From DYJB01 sp963777165 (GTDB lineage Bacteria; Chloroflexota; Anaerolineae; Anaerolineales; E44-bin32): 64,000 bases of DNA. Where the stretch lies: the NCBI GenBank assembly GCA_963777165.1, contig CAVZPO010000023.1, positions 698,860 to 762,859 of the forward strand, given 5' to 3'. The notes under the pieces are model-generated. The model did not search any database. It saw nothing but the letters and a program-made list of their open reading frames with translations, and was not told where the DNA came from. Position 1 is the first letter of the stretch; the number at the start of each line of letters is the position of its first letter. Both the position numbers and the translations under genes were made by a program. This document shows, piece by piece, positions 1 to 8,778 of this stretch.

Positions 1-1303
1 GAGGCGCATCGTCCCGCCCAGATTGCCGATGCCGCGCTGCTCCGGAAGCAGGTCGATCACCGGGTGTGGCGTGCCCCGGTCGAACTCGGTCGAATTGGCG
101 TTCTCCGATTCGAGAAACGTGCGGGCGAACTCGACGCACATCAACTGCATCCCCAGGCACAGGCCGAGGTACGGGATCTTCTCCGTGCGCGCGTAGCGTG
201 CGGCGGCGATCTTCCCCTCGATGCCGCGCGAGCCGAAGCCGCCCGGCACGATGATCCCATCCGCCGTCCTGAGTTCGTCCCAGCCCTTGCCCTTCTCCAG
301 CTCGGCCGAGTGCAGCCACAGCAGCTCCACCTCCACGCCGACCGCCAGCGCCGCGTGGCGCACGGCCTCACGCACGCTCATGTAGGCATCCTGCAGCTCG
401 ACGTACTTGCCGACCAGCGCGATCCTGACTTTCGGCCGCGGCTGGCGCGAACGCTCCACCAGCTCCTCCCAGGCCGTCCAATCGGGCACACGCCGACTCT
501 CCAGTCCCAGCCGGGTGGTCATGTACTCTCCCAGGCCCGCCCGCTCGAGCAGCAGCGGCACCTCATACAGCACCGAGGTCGTCGTCACCGGGATCACCGC
601 CCGTGGATCGACGTCGCAGAACAGGGCGATCTTGGTGCGCAGGTCCTCGGCCACCGGCTCATCGCTCCGGGCGACGATCACGTCCGGCGAGATACCGGTC
701 GAGCGCAGCTCGCGCACCGAGTGCTGCGTGGGCTTGGTCTTCAGCTCCCCCGTGGCGCCGATGTGCGGCAGCCAGGTGACGTGGATGAAGGCCGTGTTCT
801 CGCGCCCCAGCTCCGAGCGCATCTGGCGCAGCGCCTCGAGAAAGGGAAGTGACTTCGATGTCGCCCACCGTGCCGCCCACCTCCACCAGCACGATCTCGG
901 CGTTGGTCGCCTTGGGCACCAGCCCGATGCGGTGTTTGATTTCGTTGGTGATATGCGGGATCACCTGGATCGTCCCGCCCAGGAAGTCGCCCCGACGCTC
1001 ACGGGCGATCACCTCGGAGTAGATTTGCCCCGTGGTGACGTTGCACACACGGCTCAGGCTGGTATCCGTGAAACGCTCATAGTGACCGAGGTCCAGGTCG
1101 GTCTCGGCGCCGTCATCCAGCACATACACTTCGCCGTGCTGGTAGGGGCTCATCGTGCCCGGGTCGACGTTGATGTACGGATCGAGCTTCTGGATCGAGA
1201 CGCGGAAGCCGCGTTCCTTGAGCAGCCGTCCCAGGGCCGCGGCCGTCACACCCTTACCCACCGAACTTACCACCCCGCCCGTCAGGAAGATGTACTTGGT
1301 CAT
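1..1303 (-). CDS. pyrG: CTP synthase, 3' end outside window, one frame shift
   Basis: Makes CTP from UTP, ATP and glutamine in the cytosol. The N-terminal synthase domain is clear: the start MTKYIFLTGG, the nucleotide-binding stretch SSVGKGVTAAALG and the motif GGTVGDIE. The reading frame then slips. Removing one base near position 853 restores the family sequence (E-S-LPFLEALRQMR), which continues unbroken to the window edge and includes the class I glutaminase nucleophile motif GLCLGMQ near position 150. The catalytic His/Glu end of the glutaminase domain lies outside the window. The ATG at 1303 was chosen because MTKY is the usual family start and GGAGG lies just upstream; a longer in-frame start at 1330 exists. 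The shift is probably an assembly indel, since both halves are well conserved. It is the last gene of the minus-strand block that begins with ffh. Confidence 0.9.
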
Positions 1304-1435
1304 CTCGTCGCCTCCATGCTGCGCTCGCATCCGATTCTTCCGCGGCCCGACCCGTTAAAGGCGGTGGGGAGGTCCGTCTTGCGGTGACCTCCCCACCGGT
1401 TCATCCGTCGTGGACCGAGTGTCGCCTCGGCGCCC

Positions 1436-1810
1436 TCATGAGACCAACTGCTCCAAGTCCTGCGCCGCCCGGCGCATCTCCAACAGCACAAGCCCCAGCT
1501 TGGCCTGCTCGCGCGCCAGCACGGTCAACACCGCATCCATGCCGGACGCCATCAGCAGGACATAGCCTTCGTTTCCGTGGATGTAGACCTCGTCCAAACC
1601 GCCTCGCCCGAGCTCGCCGGCGATGCGTTCGCCGAGGCTGAGCATGGCTGCCGACATGGCCGAGACCCGGTCTTCCTCTACACCGGCCGGGAGTGACGAG
1701 GCCATGATCAGGCCATCGACGCTGACCACTGCGGACGCCTCCACATCGGGCGTGCTGCCCTGCAGATTCCGAAGGCGATCCACCATCTGATCGGTTCGCG
1801 TCTTGGCCAT
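1436..1810 (-). CDS. Roadblock/LC7 domain protein
   Basis: About 124 residues forming a single roadblock/LC7 domain of the MglB type. Visible features are the SVDGLIMASSLPAG strand-turn, a helix with SAAMLSLGERIAGELG, and VYIHGNEGYVLLMASG. Members of this family dimerise and often act as activating partners or scaffolds for small Ras-like GTPases such as MglA. No such GTPase is encoded nearby, so its partner is unknown. The start MAKTRT at 1810 gives the normal domain length; the frame is open upstream to 1861, but those residues look like leader sequence. It lies 100 bp downstream of rimM and 130 bp before pyrG on the same strand. The cellular role (polarity, signalling) is inferred only from the family. 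Confidence 0.8.
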   Translation of the reverse strand: MAKTRTDQMVDRLRNLQGSTPDVEASAVVSVDGLIMASSLPAGVEEDRVSAMSAAMLSLGERIAGELGRGGLDEVYIHGNEGYVLLMASGMDAVLTVLAREQAKLGLVLLEMRRAAQDLEQLVS

Positions 1811-1911
1811 CTGGACGTCCGTCAACCCGGGGAGTGTATCACAGCCGTCGGGCACCGGCAAGCAGACTGCCCTGCGCCTCCCCCTGCGCGTGCCCTCGGC
1901 CGTCGCCCATC

Positions 1912-2454
1912 CTAGTCGGCAAGACCCGGCAGGAGGTGAACGATCATCTGCCCGGCGGGCGGATCGACCTGCAGCACCACTTCCTGCGTCGCCGGCAGCA
2001 GGATCTCGCGCTCACCGCGCACCAGGTAGACATCATTGGCACCGGTCGGGAGGATCTCGGCCACCTGCCCCAGGACCACTCCCTCATCGGTGATGACCGT
2101 CAGCCCGAGGATCTGCCAGTGGAAGTAGGTGCCGGCGGGCAGCGCCGGGGCGTTCTCCGCCGCCACGCTCACTTCGGCCGACCGCCAGACCTCGGCGGCT
2201 TCCAGGCTCGTACAGCCCTTCAACTCCAACAGGTAGCGCTCGCCGTGTTTGCGCACCCCGATGACTTGGGCAGGCTGCTTGGTTTCGCCGATGAACACGC
2301 GGGCATCCGGCACGAGCACGCTCACGAGCTCGGAGTATGCCTCGAACAACAGACCGCCCCGCACACCGTGGGGACGAACGATGCGCCCGACCGCCAGGGT
2401 CTCCCCCAACGGTCGGGCGGCTGAATCGACTTCGGGCCGACGCTTGCGCGGCAT
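1912..2454 (-). CDS. rimM: Ribosome maturation factor RimM
   Basis: Assembly factor for the 30S ribosomal subunit; it binds ribosomal protein S19 and helps mature the 16S head domain. The 180-residue protein has the family layout. An N-terminal RimM barrel begins with LAVGRIVRPHGVRGGL, followed by the strand RYLLELKGCTSLEAAE. A C-terminal PRC-like barrel contains YFHWQILGLTV, GQVAEILPTGANDVYLV and EILLPA. Length is typical (about 170-180). It sits 3 bp after khpA and follows rpsP and ffh, the widespread bacterial order (rpsP-khpA-rimM) although trmD and rplS, often next, are absent here. Co-transcription with the ffh promoter is likely. Confidence 0.93.
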   Translation of the reverse strand: MPRKRRPEVDSAARPLGETLAVGRIVRPHGVRGGLLFEAYSELVSVLVPDARVFIGETKQPAQVIGVRKHGERYLLELKGCTSLEAAEVWRSAEVSVAAENAPALPAGTYFHWQILGLTVITDEGVVLGQVAEILPTGANDVYLVRGEREILLPATQEVVLQVDPPAGQMIVHLLPGLAD

Positions 2455-2457
2455 GGC

Positions 2458-2685
2458 CTACAAGATGTCGAGCGAAGCCCGCGCACCGCGGCGCACCGCC
2501 GCCACGCGCAACAGGACGCGCATGGCATTCGCCACCTTGCCGCTCCGGCCGATCACCCGACCCATATCCTCTTCGCCGACCTTCAGCTCGAGACGGACAT
2601 CCTTGCCCCGGCCGTGTTCGACGACATGGACCTGCATCGGGTCATCCACCAGCGACTTGGCGATGTACTCGATCAACTCCTTCAT
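2458..2685 (-). CDS. khpA: KH-domain RNA-binding protein KhpA (YlqC family)
   Basis: A 75-residue single type II KH domain protein. The start MKELIEYIAKSLVDDP and the RNA-gripping GxxG loop in VIGRSGKVANAMR are diagnostic of the YlqC/KhpA family. In Firmicutes KhpA pairs with KhpB to bind many RNAs and influences cell division and elongation. The usual C-terminal basic helix and the final strand are present, so the gene is full length. It lies between rpsP and rimM with 23 and 3 bp spacing, the conserved position for this family, which suggests a role linked to ribosome biogenesis. No KhpB (Jag) homologue is visible in the window. Confidence 0.92.
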   Translation of the reverse strand: MKELIEYIAKSLVDDPMQVHVVEHGRGKDVRLELKVGEEDMGRVIGRSGKVANAMRVLLRVAAVRRGARASLDIL

Positions 2686-2708
2686 GCTCTTGCCCTCACG
2701 AGCCGGGA

Positions 2709-3110
2709 CTACGCTTGGGCCGGCTCAGCCTCTGCCTTCTTGGCCTGCTTCTTCGATGGCTTGGCGGCCGTCTCGGCCACGCGACGCGTGCGTGGGTCGA
2801 CCACGGCGGCAGCGGGGCGGCTGGAGAGCACCGCCTCGACCTCCTCGCCCTGCTGCACGCGCTCCCAGCGCCCCCAGGCGCCGCAGGTCTTCAGCACCTG
2901 CTGCACCGACTCGGACGGCACGGCGCCGGCCTTCATCCAGTGCATCAGCCGGTCTTCCTTGACGTCGATCGATGCCGGCTGCGTGCGCGGGTTGTAGTGG
3001 CCGATGATTTCCAGGAAGCGCCCGTCGCGCGGGCTCTCCTTCTCCGCCACGACCATGCGGTAGAACGGCTGATGGCGTGACCCCTCACGTCGAAAACGAA
3101 TCCGAACCAT
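2709..3110 (-). CDS. rpsP: 30S ribosomal protein S16 with C-terminal extension
   Basis: Structural protein of the small ribosomal subunit, needed for early 16S assembly. The core is unmistakable: MVRIRFRREGSRHQPFYR, then SPRDGRFLEIIGHYNP and the helix around ESVQQVLK. The protein is 133 residues, whereas most bacterial S16 proteins are about 80-90. The extra 40 or so residues form an Ala/Lys/Glu-rich tail (KPSKKQAKKAEAEPAQA) with no recognised domain. Similar low-complexity tails occur in some high-GC lineages. A purine-rich Shine-Dalgarno (AGAGAAGG) precedes the ATG at 3110. It lies 108 bp downstream of ffh in the same direction and 23 bp before khpA. Confidence 0.95.
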   Translation of the reverse strand: MVRIRFRREGSRHQPFYRMVVAEKESPRDGRFLEIIGHYNPRTQPASIDVKEDRLMHWMKAGAVPSESVQQVLKTCGAWGRWERVQQGEEVEAVLSSRPAAAVVDPRTRRVAETAAKPSKKQAKKAEAEPAQA

Positions 3111-3218
3111 GTTGACCTTCTCTCTGTCTCGAGTTTCGGGCCGGCCATGCGAGCGGGGTGCTGCGGAGGAGGCCGGAAGGACGGCCGCGCCGCACGTCGA
3201 TCGCTTGGCTGGCAGGCT

Positions 3219-4541
3219 TCATCGCAGCCGGGATCCTAGACTCCCCAGACCGCGCTTACCCACTTGCTTGTACAGCTTCTGCATCTGTTGGTACTGGCGC
3301 AAGAGCTGGTTGACCTCCTGCACCGAAGTCCCCGAGCCGGCGGCGATCCGCCGCTTGCGGCTCCCATTAAGCACATTGGGAGCGTGCCGTTCACCGCGGG
3401 TCATGGACGATAGGATCGCCTGTGTACGGCGCAGCTGCTGTTCGGCAGCCTCTCCGTCCACGGTTCGCCCGGCGCCGGCCAACCCCGCCGGCATCATTTC
3501 CAGAACCTTGGCCAGCGGCCCCATCTTCCTCATCTGGGCCAGCTGCTCGGCGAAATCCTCCAGGCTGAATTCCCCCTTCATCAGCCGGGCGGTTGCCGCC
3601 TGCGCTTCATGCTCGTCGAAAGCTGCTTGCGCCTTCTCGATCAGACCGACGACATCGCCCATTCCCAAAATGCGTGACGCCAATCGATCCGGCTCGAACG
3701 CCTCGAGCGCCTCGCGACCCTCGCCCGTGCCGAGGAACTTGATCGGCACCCCGGTGACCGATCGCATCGAGATGGCCGCCCCGCCTCGGGCATCGCCATC
3801 CATCTTGGTCAGGATCAAACCGGTCAGCCGCACGCGCCCCTGAAACCCGCGGGCGACGTTGACGGCCTCCTGGCCGGTCATGGCATCGGCGACCAGCAGC
3901 GCTTCCACCGGGCGGAGGCGATCGGCGATGGCCTCGACCTCGGCCATCATCTCGCCGTCTAGCTGCGACCGGCCCGCACTGTCAATCAGGACAACGCTCG
4001 CACCTCCCCGCGCAGCCGACTCCATCCCAGCGAGGCAGGTCTCCACCGGCGAGAGTCCCGGCGAATGGAAGACCGGGACGTCGATCTCCGCACCCAGCTG
4101 CGACAACTGCTGCACCGCAGCCGGGCGGTACGGATCGGCGGCGATCATCGCCACGCGTTCCCCTCGGCTTCTCAGCCAGCGGGCGAGCTTGGCGGCTGTC
4201 GTCGTTTTGCCGGAGCCCTGCAGGCCCATCAGCAAGATGGCTCGCGGCGTGGGCCCGGTCAGCGCCAAGCGGCCGGGCTCTCCCAACAGCGAGAGCAGCT
4301 CGGCGTGCAGGATGCGGATCACCTGCTGGCCGGGGTTGAGCGCCTTGGCGACCTCCTCCGAGAGCGCCCGTTCTCGGACGCGCTCGAGAAGGTCTTTGAC
4401 CACCTGGTAATGTACGTCGGCGTCGAGCAGCGCCAGCCGAACATCTCTCAGCGCCGCGTCCACATCCTCGGGCCGCAGCTTGCCGTGGCGGCCCAACCCG
4501 TGGAAGATCTGCTGAAGGCGCTCGGTCAGAGCCTCGAACAT
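3219..4541 (-). CDS. ffh: Signal recognition particle protein Ffh
   Basis: GTPase subunit of the bacterial signal recognition particle, which with 4.5S RNA delivers nascent membrane proteins to FtsY and the translocon. At 440 residues it has all three family regions. The N domain begins MFEALTERLQQIFHGLGRHGKL. The G domain has the P-loop GLQGSGKTT near residue 107, the box DSAGR, and TKMDGDARGG. The methionine-rich M domain, with RKMGPLAKVLEMMP and the RNA-binding SMTRGER/GSRKRRIAAGSG segment, ends the protein. It is the first gene of the block leading to rpsP, khpA, rimM and perhaps pyrG, and a strong promoter lies about 100 bp upstream. No SRP RNA gene was found in the window. Confidence 0.96.
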   Translation of the reverse strand: MFEALTERLQQIFHGLGRHGKLRPEDVDAALRDVRLALLDADVHYQVVKDLLERVRERALSEEVAKALNPGQQVIRILHAELLSLLGEPGRLALTGPTPRAILLMGLQGSGKTTTAAKLARWLRSRGERVAMIAADPYRPAAVQQLSQLGAEIDVPVFHSPGLSPVETCLAGMESAARGGASVVLIDSAGRSQLDGEMMAEVEAIADRLRPVEALLVADAMTGQEAVNVARGFQGRVRLTGLILTKMDGDARGGAAISMRSVTGVPIKFLGTGEGREALEAFEPDRLASRILGMGDVVGLIEKAQAAFDEHEAQAATARLMKGEFSLEDFAEQLAQMRKMGPLAKVLEMMPAGLAGAGRTVDGEAAEQQLRRTQAILSSMTRGERHAPNVLNGSRKRRIAAGSGTSVQEVNQLLRQYQQMQKLYKQVGKRGLGSLGSRLR

Positions 4542-4639
4542 CCGACACCCGGGTTGCGGCAGACACGCAACCGCCGATCGGTGCGCCCCAACTGGGGGCC
4601 CGGCCGGCGGGGTCGGCTACCGCTCACCCACGAAAGGAC

Positions 4640-4668
4640 ATTGTAGCGGGTCCGGGAGTCCCGGTCAA
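4640..4668 (-). promoter_or_regulatory. Sigma70-type promoter of ffh block
   Basis: On the minus strand TTGACC (4663-4668) and TACAAT (4640-4645) are separated by exactly 17 bp. Each differs from consensus by one base. Transcription would start near 4633, giving a leader of about 90 nt before the ffh ATG at 4541. It is the only good promoter seen for the whole ffh-to-pyrG block. Confidence 0.7.
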
Positions 4669-4730
4669 GGCTTGCCCCGAAGTCCTGCCCCGGCCTCTCC
4701 GACCCCCCTAACCTATCTCGAGATCTTCGT

Positions 4731-7400
4731 TCAGGCATCGAGGAAGGACAAGGCCTGAAGTCCGATCCGCCACGCGTCGCCCAGCGTCCCATCTTCAAGT
4801 ACGACGACCACGACAACCCCGGCTTGTCCCTCGGGCGAGCCCCCGGCGAACCAGTTGAGCCGCCGGCCACCAGCGCCGGTCACGGCGGATGCGCTCATGA
4901 CGCTGGTCCCCCCTGCTTCACGCTCAAGCGCTTGAAGAATCAGCCTGGCAGTGTCCCGCTCGACGGCGAACCGTGCTTCGGAAGATGGTGCGGTTTCGAT
5001 CCAATTGCCATCCGGCGACTGCAAGGCGTCCACAAGGCGCACTTCCGGAAGCACTCCTCCCGAGCGAAGCACGGCGTAGGCGCGGGCCACTTGCAGTGGG
5101 GAGACACCCACCACCCCCTGTCCGATAGCCTCCAGACGGAGGTCGCCAAGCGCGGGCATGTGGGGCTCGGCCAACGCGGCGGCCGCATCGAGTTCCGGCA
5201 GCGCAACCTCAGCCAACCCGAAAGCTGCGACCGCGTCCAGAATCCCAGCCGCACCTAAGGTCCGGGCGAGGGTGGCGAGGGGCGCCGGGCATCCGAAACG
5301 CAGCGCGCTGGCGAAGTCAGGAGTCGTCTCCGCGAGCAAAGCCGGTGGAGGCGCAATGGCACAATCCACCTGATCACCATCGACTGCCACCGGTGCGATG
5401 AGCGACTCGACCGCGTCATCTAGAGAAACCAGGCCCCCTTCGACCGCCTGCGCCAGAAGGAGGGGAGAGAGGATCATTCCGGGTTGGTAGGTGCCATGCG
5501 CGGCGCGATTGAGCAGGGGAGCATCCGCCTGTGCCGTCAGGGCTTCCCAGTCCTCATCCAGCGTATTCGGGTCGAACCCCGGGGACGACGCCAGCGCCAG
5601 CAGGTTGCCGGTCGATGCCTCTAGCACGACGGCCGCGCCCTGGTAGGGAGAGAGGGAATGAGCGACGGAGGCTTGGAGGCCGGCGTCGAGGGTCAGCCTG
5701 ACACCCAGTCCGGGCGGCGGCGTACCCTGGGTCAGGTGCTGCCACCACGTCGTAAGGGCGTCGTGTCCCACCTCACCGCGCAGCGTTTCATCCCGGCTTT
5801 GTTCGACGCCTGTCTGAGCGAAGCGCGCCGAGTCGTACCCCACGACGGCCGCCGCTGCGCTCCCCAGTGGGTAGGCACGGTGGTAATCCCCTTGTTCACC
5901 GGCAGTCTCGGCAAGAGCGACCCCGTTGCGGTCCACGATCGAGCCGCGGGCGTTCACACGCTCGGCCAGCGCGCGGCGGGGATTGTCGGTACGAGTGGTC
6001 AGCGCCGGTCCGCGGACGATCGTCCACCATCCCAGCGCCAGGGCCAGCCCGATCCAGCCGAGCGTGACCCCTGCCTGAAGGACGCGAACCGGCCGCGCGA
6101 ACCGACTGCGTCGACCTCCGCCGGAGAGGATCAGCAGCAGGGCCAGGCCGAGAAGGCTGGTGATCAGCGACGAGCCGCCGTAGGAGATGAACGGCAGCGT
6201 GATTCCGGTAATGGGCAGCAGGCGCAGGACTCCGCCCAGGATCATGAGCGTCTGCAGGCCAAAGGCCGCAGCGATTCCGGCCGCCAGGAGCGCGCGGAAC
6301 GGATCAGCGCTGCGCCCGGCAATCCGCAGCCCGCGCTGGACGAGCAGCGCATGAAGCCCGATGAGCGCCAGGCCTCCGGTGAGTCCCCATTCCTCACCGA
6401 CGGCGGCGAAAATGTAGTCACTGACGGCGATCGGCACCAGCCCGGGCGCTCCGATCCCTGGGCCCCGGCCGAACAGCCCTCCCGACGCATAGGCGATCAG
6501 GCCCTGGATCACCTGATACGAGCCTCCCAACGGATCGGCCCACGGATCGAGCCAGGCAAGGACACGCAGGCGCACGACGTCGAAGAGCAAATACCCGGCG
6601 CCCGCCCCCAACACGGCGAAGACCATCGCCGCCAGAAGCACCTGCCAGCGATCGGTGACCACGTACAGCATGATCGCCAGCAGGCTAAGGAGGAGCGTTC
6701 CGGTCCCAAGATCTCTCTGCACCAGGACCATCCCGACCGAGACCCCCCACACAAAGAGCAGCGGCAGGAGCGCGGTCCGCAGCCCGGGCTTGAATTCGGC
6801 CCAGCGGAACGCGAGATGATCGGCAAGGAAGGAAGCAAGGTAGGCCAGGAGCAACAATCGCAGCGGTTCCGAGGGCTGAAGGTAGATGCCGCAGCAGCCG
6901 AGCCACAGCCGTTCTTCCCCGCCGGACGGGTTGGTCCCGAAGAGCAGGGTCGCAGCGGTCAGCACTACACCGCCTGTCAACCATACATAGCGGTAGCGGC
7001 GAAGCCAGCGCAAGTCGCGCGGAAGGCGCAGGACGACCCATGCCAGGCTCGTGCCGACCGTCAGCCAGGCGAGCTGACGCAGTCCGTAGGTCGGTGAGAG
7101 GCGGAGGATGAGGAGTACTCCCCAGCCCGCCAGCAACAGCCCCGCGGGGAGCAGAAGCGGATCACGATCCGGGTGACGCGCCGATAGCTGCCGGTGCAGA
7201 ACGATGGCCGCCACCGTCCAGACCGGAAGGACGAGCAACGCGCGCGCTGACGTTCCGAACGCCGCCCAAGTCCCTTCCCGGACGGCTGGTGCAAGGAGCG
7301 ACGCCAGCGAGGTCAGTAGCAGGAAGGCGAAGGCGATGCCAAGCAGCCCGGCTTCACGCTGGCGCGTGCGGCCCTCGGACTCAGTCCAGGTAGCGTCCAA
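4731..7400 (-). CDS. RodA/FtsW-like glycosyltransferase fused to a transpeptidase domain lacking catalytic motifs
   Basis: An 889-residue fusion. Residues 1-450 form a SEDS polymerase (RodA/FtsW family) with about ten membrane segments. It has VQRDLGTGT (227-235), the DPxxDPxGxxYQ-like loop (285-296), GRGPGIG (311-317), Asp328 in VSDYIF at the position of the catalytic aspartate, and FISYGGSS (404-411). Residues 470-889 match a class B penicillin-binding protein: RGSIVDRNG, GAAVVLEASTGNLLALASSP, and the IGQGVVGVSPLQ helix. All three transpeptidase motifs are changed, however. The SxxK box reads M642-I-L-S645; the SxN box is G703-C-P705; KTG is V840-T-G. Lipid II polymerisation is therefore plausible but crosslinking is not. 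The start is TTG at 7400, overlapping the end of mtnP; no better start is visible. The neighbours are FhaA/FhaB-like genes, as in actinobacterial rodA-pbpA loci. Confidence 0.9.
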   Translation of the reverse strand: MDATWTESEGRTRQREAGLLGIAFAFLLLTSLASLLAPAVREGTWAAFGTSARALLVLPVWTVAAIVLHRQLSARHPDRDPLLLPAGLLLAGWGVLLILRLSPTYGLRQLAWLTVGTSLAWVVLRLPRDLRWLRRYRYVWLTGGVVLTAATLLFGTNPSGGEERLWLGCCGIYLQPSEPLRLLLLAYLASFLADHLAFRWAEFKPGLRTALLPLLFVWGVSVGMVLVQRDLGTGTLLLSLLAIMLYVVTDRWQVLLAAMVFAVLGAGAGYLLFDVVRLRVLAWLDPWADPLGGSYQVIQGLIAYASGGLFGRGPGIGAPGLVPIAVSDYIFAAVGEEWGLTGGLALIGLHALLVQRGLRIAGRSADPFRALLAAGIAAAFGLQTLMILGGVLRLLPITGITLPFISYGGSSLITSLLGLALLLILSGGGRRSRFARPVRVLQAGVTLGWIGLALALGWWTIVRGPALTTRTDNPRRALAERVNARGSIVDRNGVALAETAGEQGDYHRAYPLGSAAAAVVGYDSARFAQTGVEQSRDETLRGEVGHDALTTWWQHLTQGTPPPGLGVRLTLDAGLQASVAHSLSPYQGAAVVLEASTGNLLALASSPGFDPNTLDEDWEALTAQADAPLLNRAAHGTYQPGMILSPLLLAQAVEGGLVSLDDAVESLIAPVAVDGDQVDCAIAPPPALLAETTPDFASALRFGCPAPLATLARTLGAAGILDAVAAFGLAEVALPELDAAAALAEPHMPALGDLRLEAIGQGVVGVSPLQVARAYAVLRSGGVLPEVRLVDALQSPDGNWIETAPSSEARFAVERDTARLILQALEREAGGTSVMSASAVTGAGGRRLNWFAGGSPEGQAGVVVVVVLEDGTLGDAWRIGLQALSFLDA

Positions 7401-8247
7401 GAAACAGGGCCAGATTGCGCCGCGCCTCAGGCGAGACGTGGCTGCGTGAGGTAATCAGGGCGTCCTTGAGGGCGGTGCCACAGTCGCACGTACGCTCGGA
7501 GGGGAGCGCCTCCACCACCGCGGCGAGCGCCGCCTGGGCCAGGCGCGTGTTGGCTTGAAGCGTGCGCACAACCTTCTCGACCGTCACGGGATCTTCGGCG
7601 ATGTGCCAGACGTCGTAGTCGGTGACATGCGCCATGACCGCATAGCACATCTCCGCCTCGCGGGCCAGGAAAGCCTCCGGGCACGTCGTCATGCCGATGA
7701 TCGCCATCCCCCAGGCCCGGTAAGTGTTGGACTCAGCGCGGGTTGAGAAGCGCGGGCCGGGGATCGTCACCAGCGCGCCGCCTCGATGCACATTCCCCCC
7801 TGAGCTTTCGAGACCGGCTTCGAGCACCGTCGAAAGGTCGTGGCAGAACGGCTCGGCCACGCTGACGTGCACCACCACGCCGCCCCCGAAGAAGGTGTTC
7901 TCGCGGCCGGCGGTCCGATCGAAGAGCTGATCAGGAATCACGACATCGCCGGGCGCGTAGTCCTCGCGCAGCGAGCCGCAGGCGCTGACCGAGATCACCC
8001 GCTCGATGCCCAGGGCCTTCAGCGCGTAGAGGTTGGCGCGGTAATTGACTTCGGCGGGAGCGATCGTGTGGCCGATCCCATGCCGCGCCAGGAAGGCCAC
8101 CGTCTTGCCGCCCAGATCGCCGATCAGAATCGGGGAACTCGGCGCCCCGAACGGCGTCGACATCGTCCGCCGTTCAACCGAACCAAGGCCCTCCAGGTCG
8201 TATACGCCCGAGCCGCCGATGACCCCCAGCACTGGCCTGCGTTCCAT
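7381..8247 (-). CDS. mtnP: 5'-methylthioadenosine phosphorylase
   Basis: Cleaves 5'-methylthioadenosine with phosphate to adenine and 5-methylthioribose-1-phosphate, the first step of methionine salvage from polyamine and SAM by-products. About 288 residues, normal for the MTAP branch of the PNP family. Seen are the phosphate-binding GGSGVYDL at the N-terminus, FLARHGIGH, SVSACGSLRE, TIPGPRFSTRAES, MTTCPEAFLAREAE and TDYDVWH. The ATG at 8247 is preceded by GGAGG; upstream residues in the same frame are unlike the family. Its stop overlaps the RodA-PBP start by about 20 bp, so the two are translationally linked. The later salvage enzymes (mtnA and on) are absent, but an amidohydrolase of the MtaD/SAH-deaminase family lies at 31.3 kb. 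Confidence 0.93.
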   Translation of the reverse strand: MERRPVLGVIGGSGVYDLEGLGSVERRTMSTPFGAPSSPILIGDLGGKTVAFLARHGIGHTIAPAEVNYRANLYALKALGIERVISVSACGSLREDYAPGDVVIPDQLFDRTAGRENTFFGGGVVVHVSVAEPFCHDLSTVLEAGLESSGGNVHRGGALVTIPGPRFSTRAESNTYRAWGMAIIGMTTCPEAFLAREAEMCYAVMAHVTDYDVWHIAEDPVTVEKVVRTLQANTRLAQAALAAVVEALPSERTCDCGTALKDALITSRSHVSPEARRNLALFLGRYLD

Positions 8248-8337
8248 CGATCCTCCGTTCCTCGCCGCAGCGCATGACACCGCGCTGGGCTTGGGGGCAC
8301 CTCCTGGATCAACCGATCGGTGGGTCGCTCCCGGAGA

Positions 8338-8778
8338 CTATGCCTCGGGGGCGCGCCCGGCCCGGAGGCCGAGCATGACCTCACCGAATTGGAGGTCGTC
8401 CCCGTAGGTGATCACCAGCGGGCCCTCGACCGCGATGCCATTGACCCGCGTGCCGTTGCGGGATCCGAGATCTTCCAGGATCCATTGTCCGGATTGGAAG
8501 ACAATCCGTGCGTGATGCTGCGAGACCGTCGTATCGTCGATTTGGATCGTGTTGTCTGCCGCCCGCCCGAACAGGCTGATCTCGCCCAATGGGATGGGCG
8601 CCTCGGGTGCCTCGATTTGCCCGAGCCGGACGAGGTGTGCAGCGGGCGCCGGAAGCCCGTGGCCCGGCCCCGTGCCGCGCAAATCGCGCCACAGGATCAC
8701 GAGGGCCGCCGCCAGGAACGCGTACAGGCAGACGGCCAGGAGCAGGCGCACGATCAGCAGGACCACGGCCGGGCTCAT
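8338..8778 (-). CDS. Membrane-anchored FHA domain protein (FhaB-like)
   Basis: A 146-residue protein with one N-terminal membrane helix (VVLLIVRLLLAVCLYAFLAA, residues 5-24), a short linker and a C-terminal forkhead-associated domain. The FHA core is intact: ISLFGRAADNTIQIDD, then VSQHHARI and SRNGTRVNG, which carry the phosphothreonine-binding Arg, Ser and Asn residues. This is the layout of actinobacterial FhaB (FipA), which docks phosphorylated cell-division and wall proteins at the membrane. The start overlaps the stop of the upstream FhaA-like gene by 4 bp, so they form an operon. No Ser/Thr kinase or PstP-type phosphatase is in the window, so the phosphorylating enzyme would be encoded elsewhere. 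Confidence 0.85.
   Translation of the reverse strand: MSPAVVLLIVRLLLAVCLYAFLAAALVILWRDLRGTGPGHGLPAPAAHLVRLGQIEAPEAPIPLGEISLFGRAADNTIQIDDTTVSQHHARIVFQSGQWILEDLGSRNGTRVNGIAVEGPLVITYGDDLQFGEVMLGLRAGRAPEA

Noticed and set aside
5658..7097. Plus-strand 479-codon open frame
   Set aside because: Low-complexity Gln/Arg/Pro-rich product antisense to the RodA-PBP gene; typical high-GC shadow.
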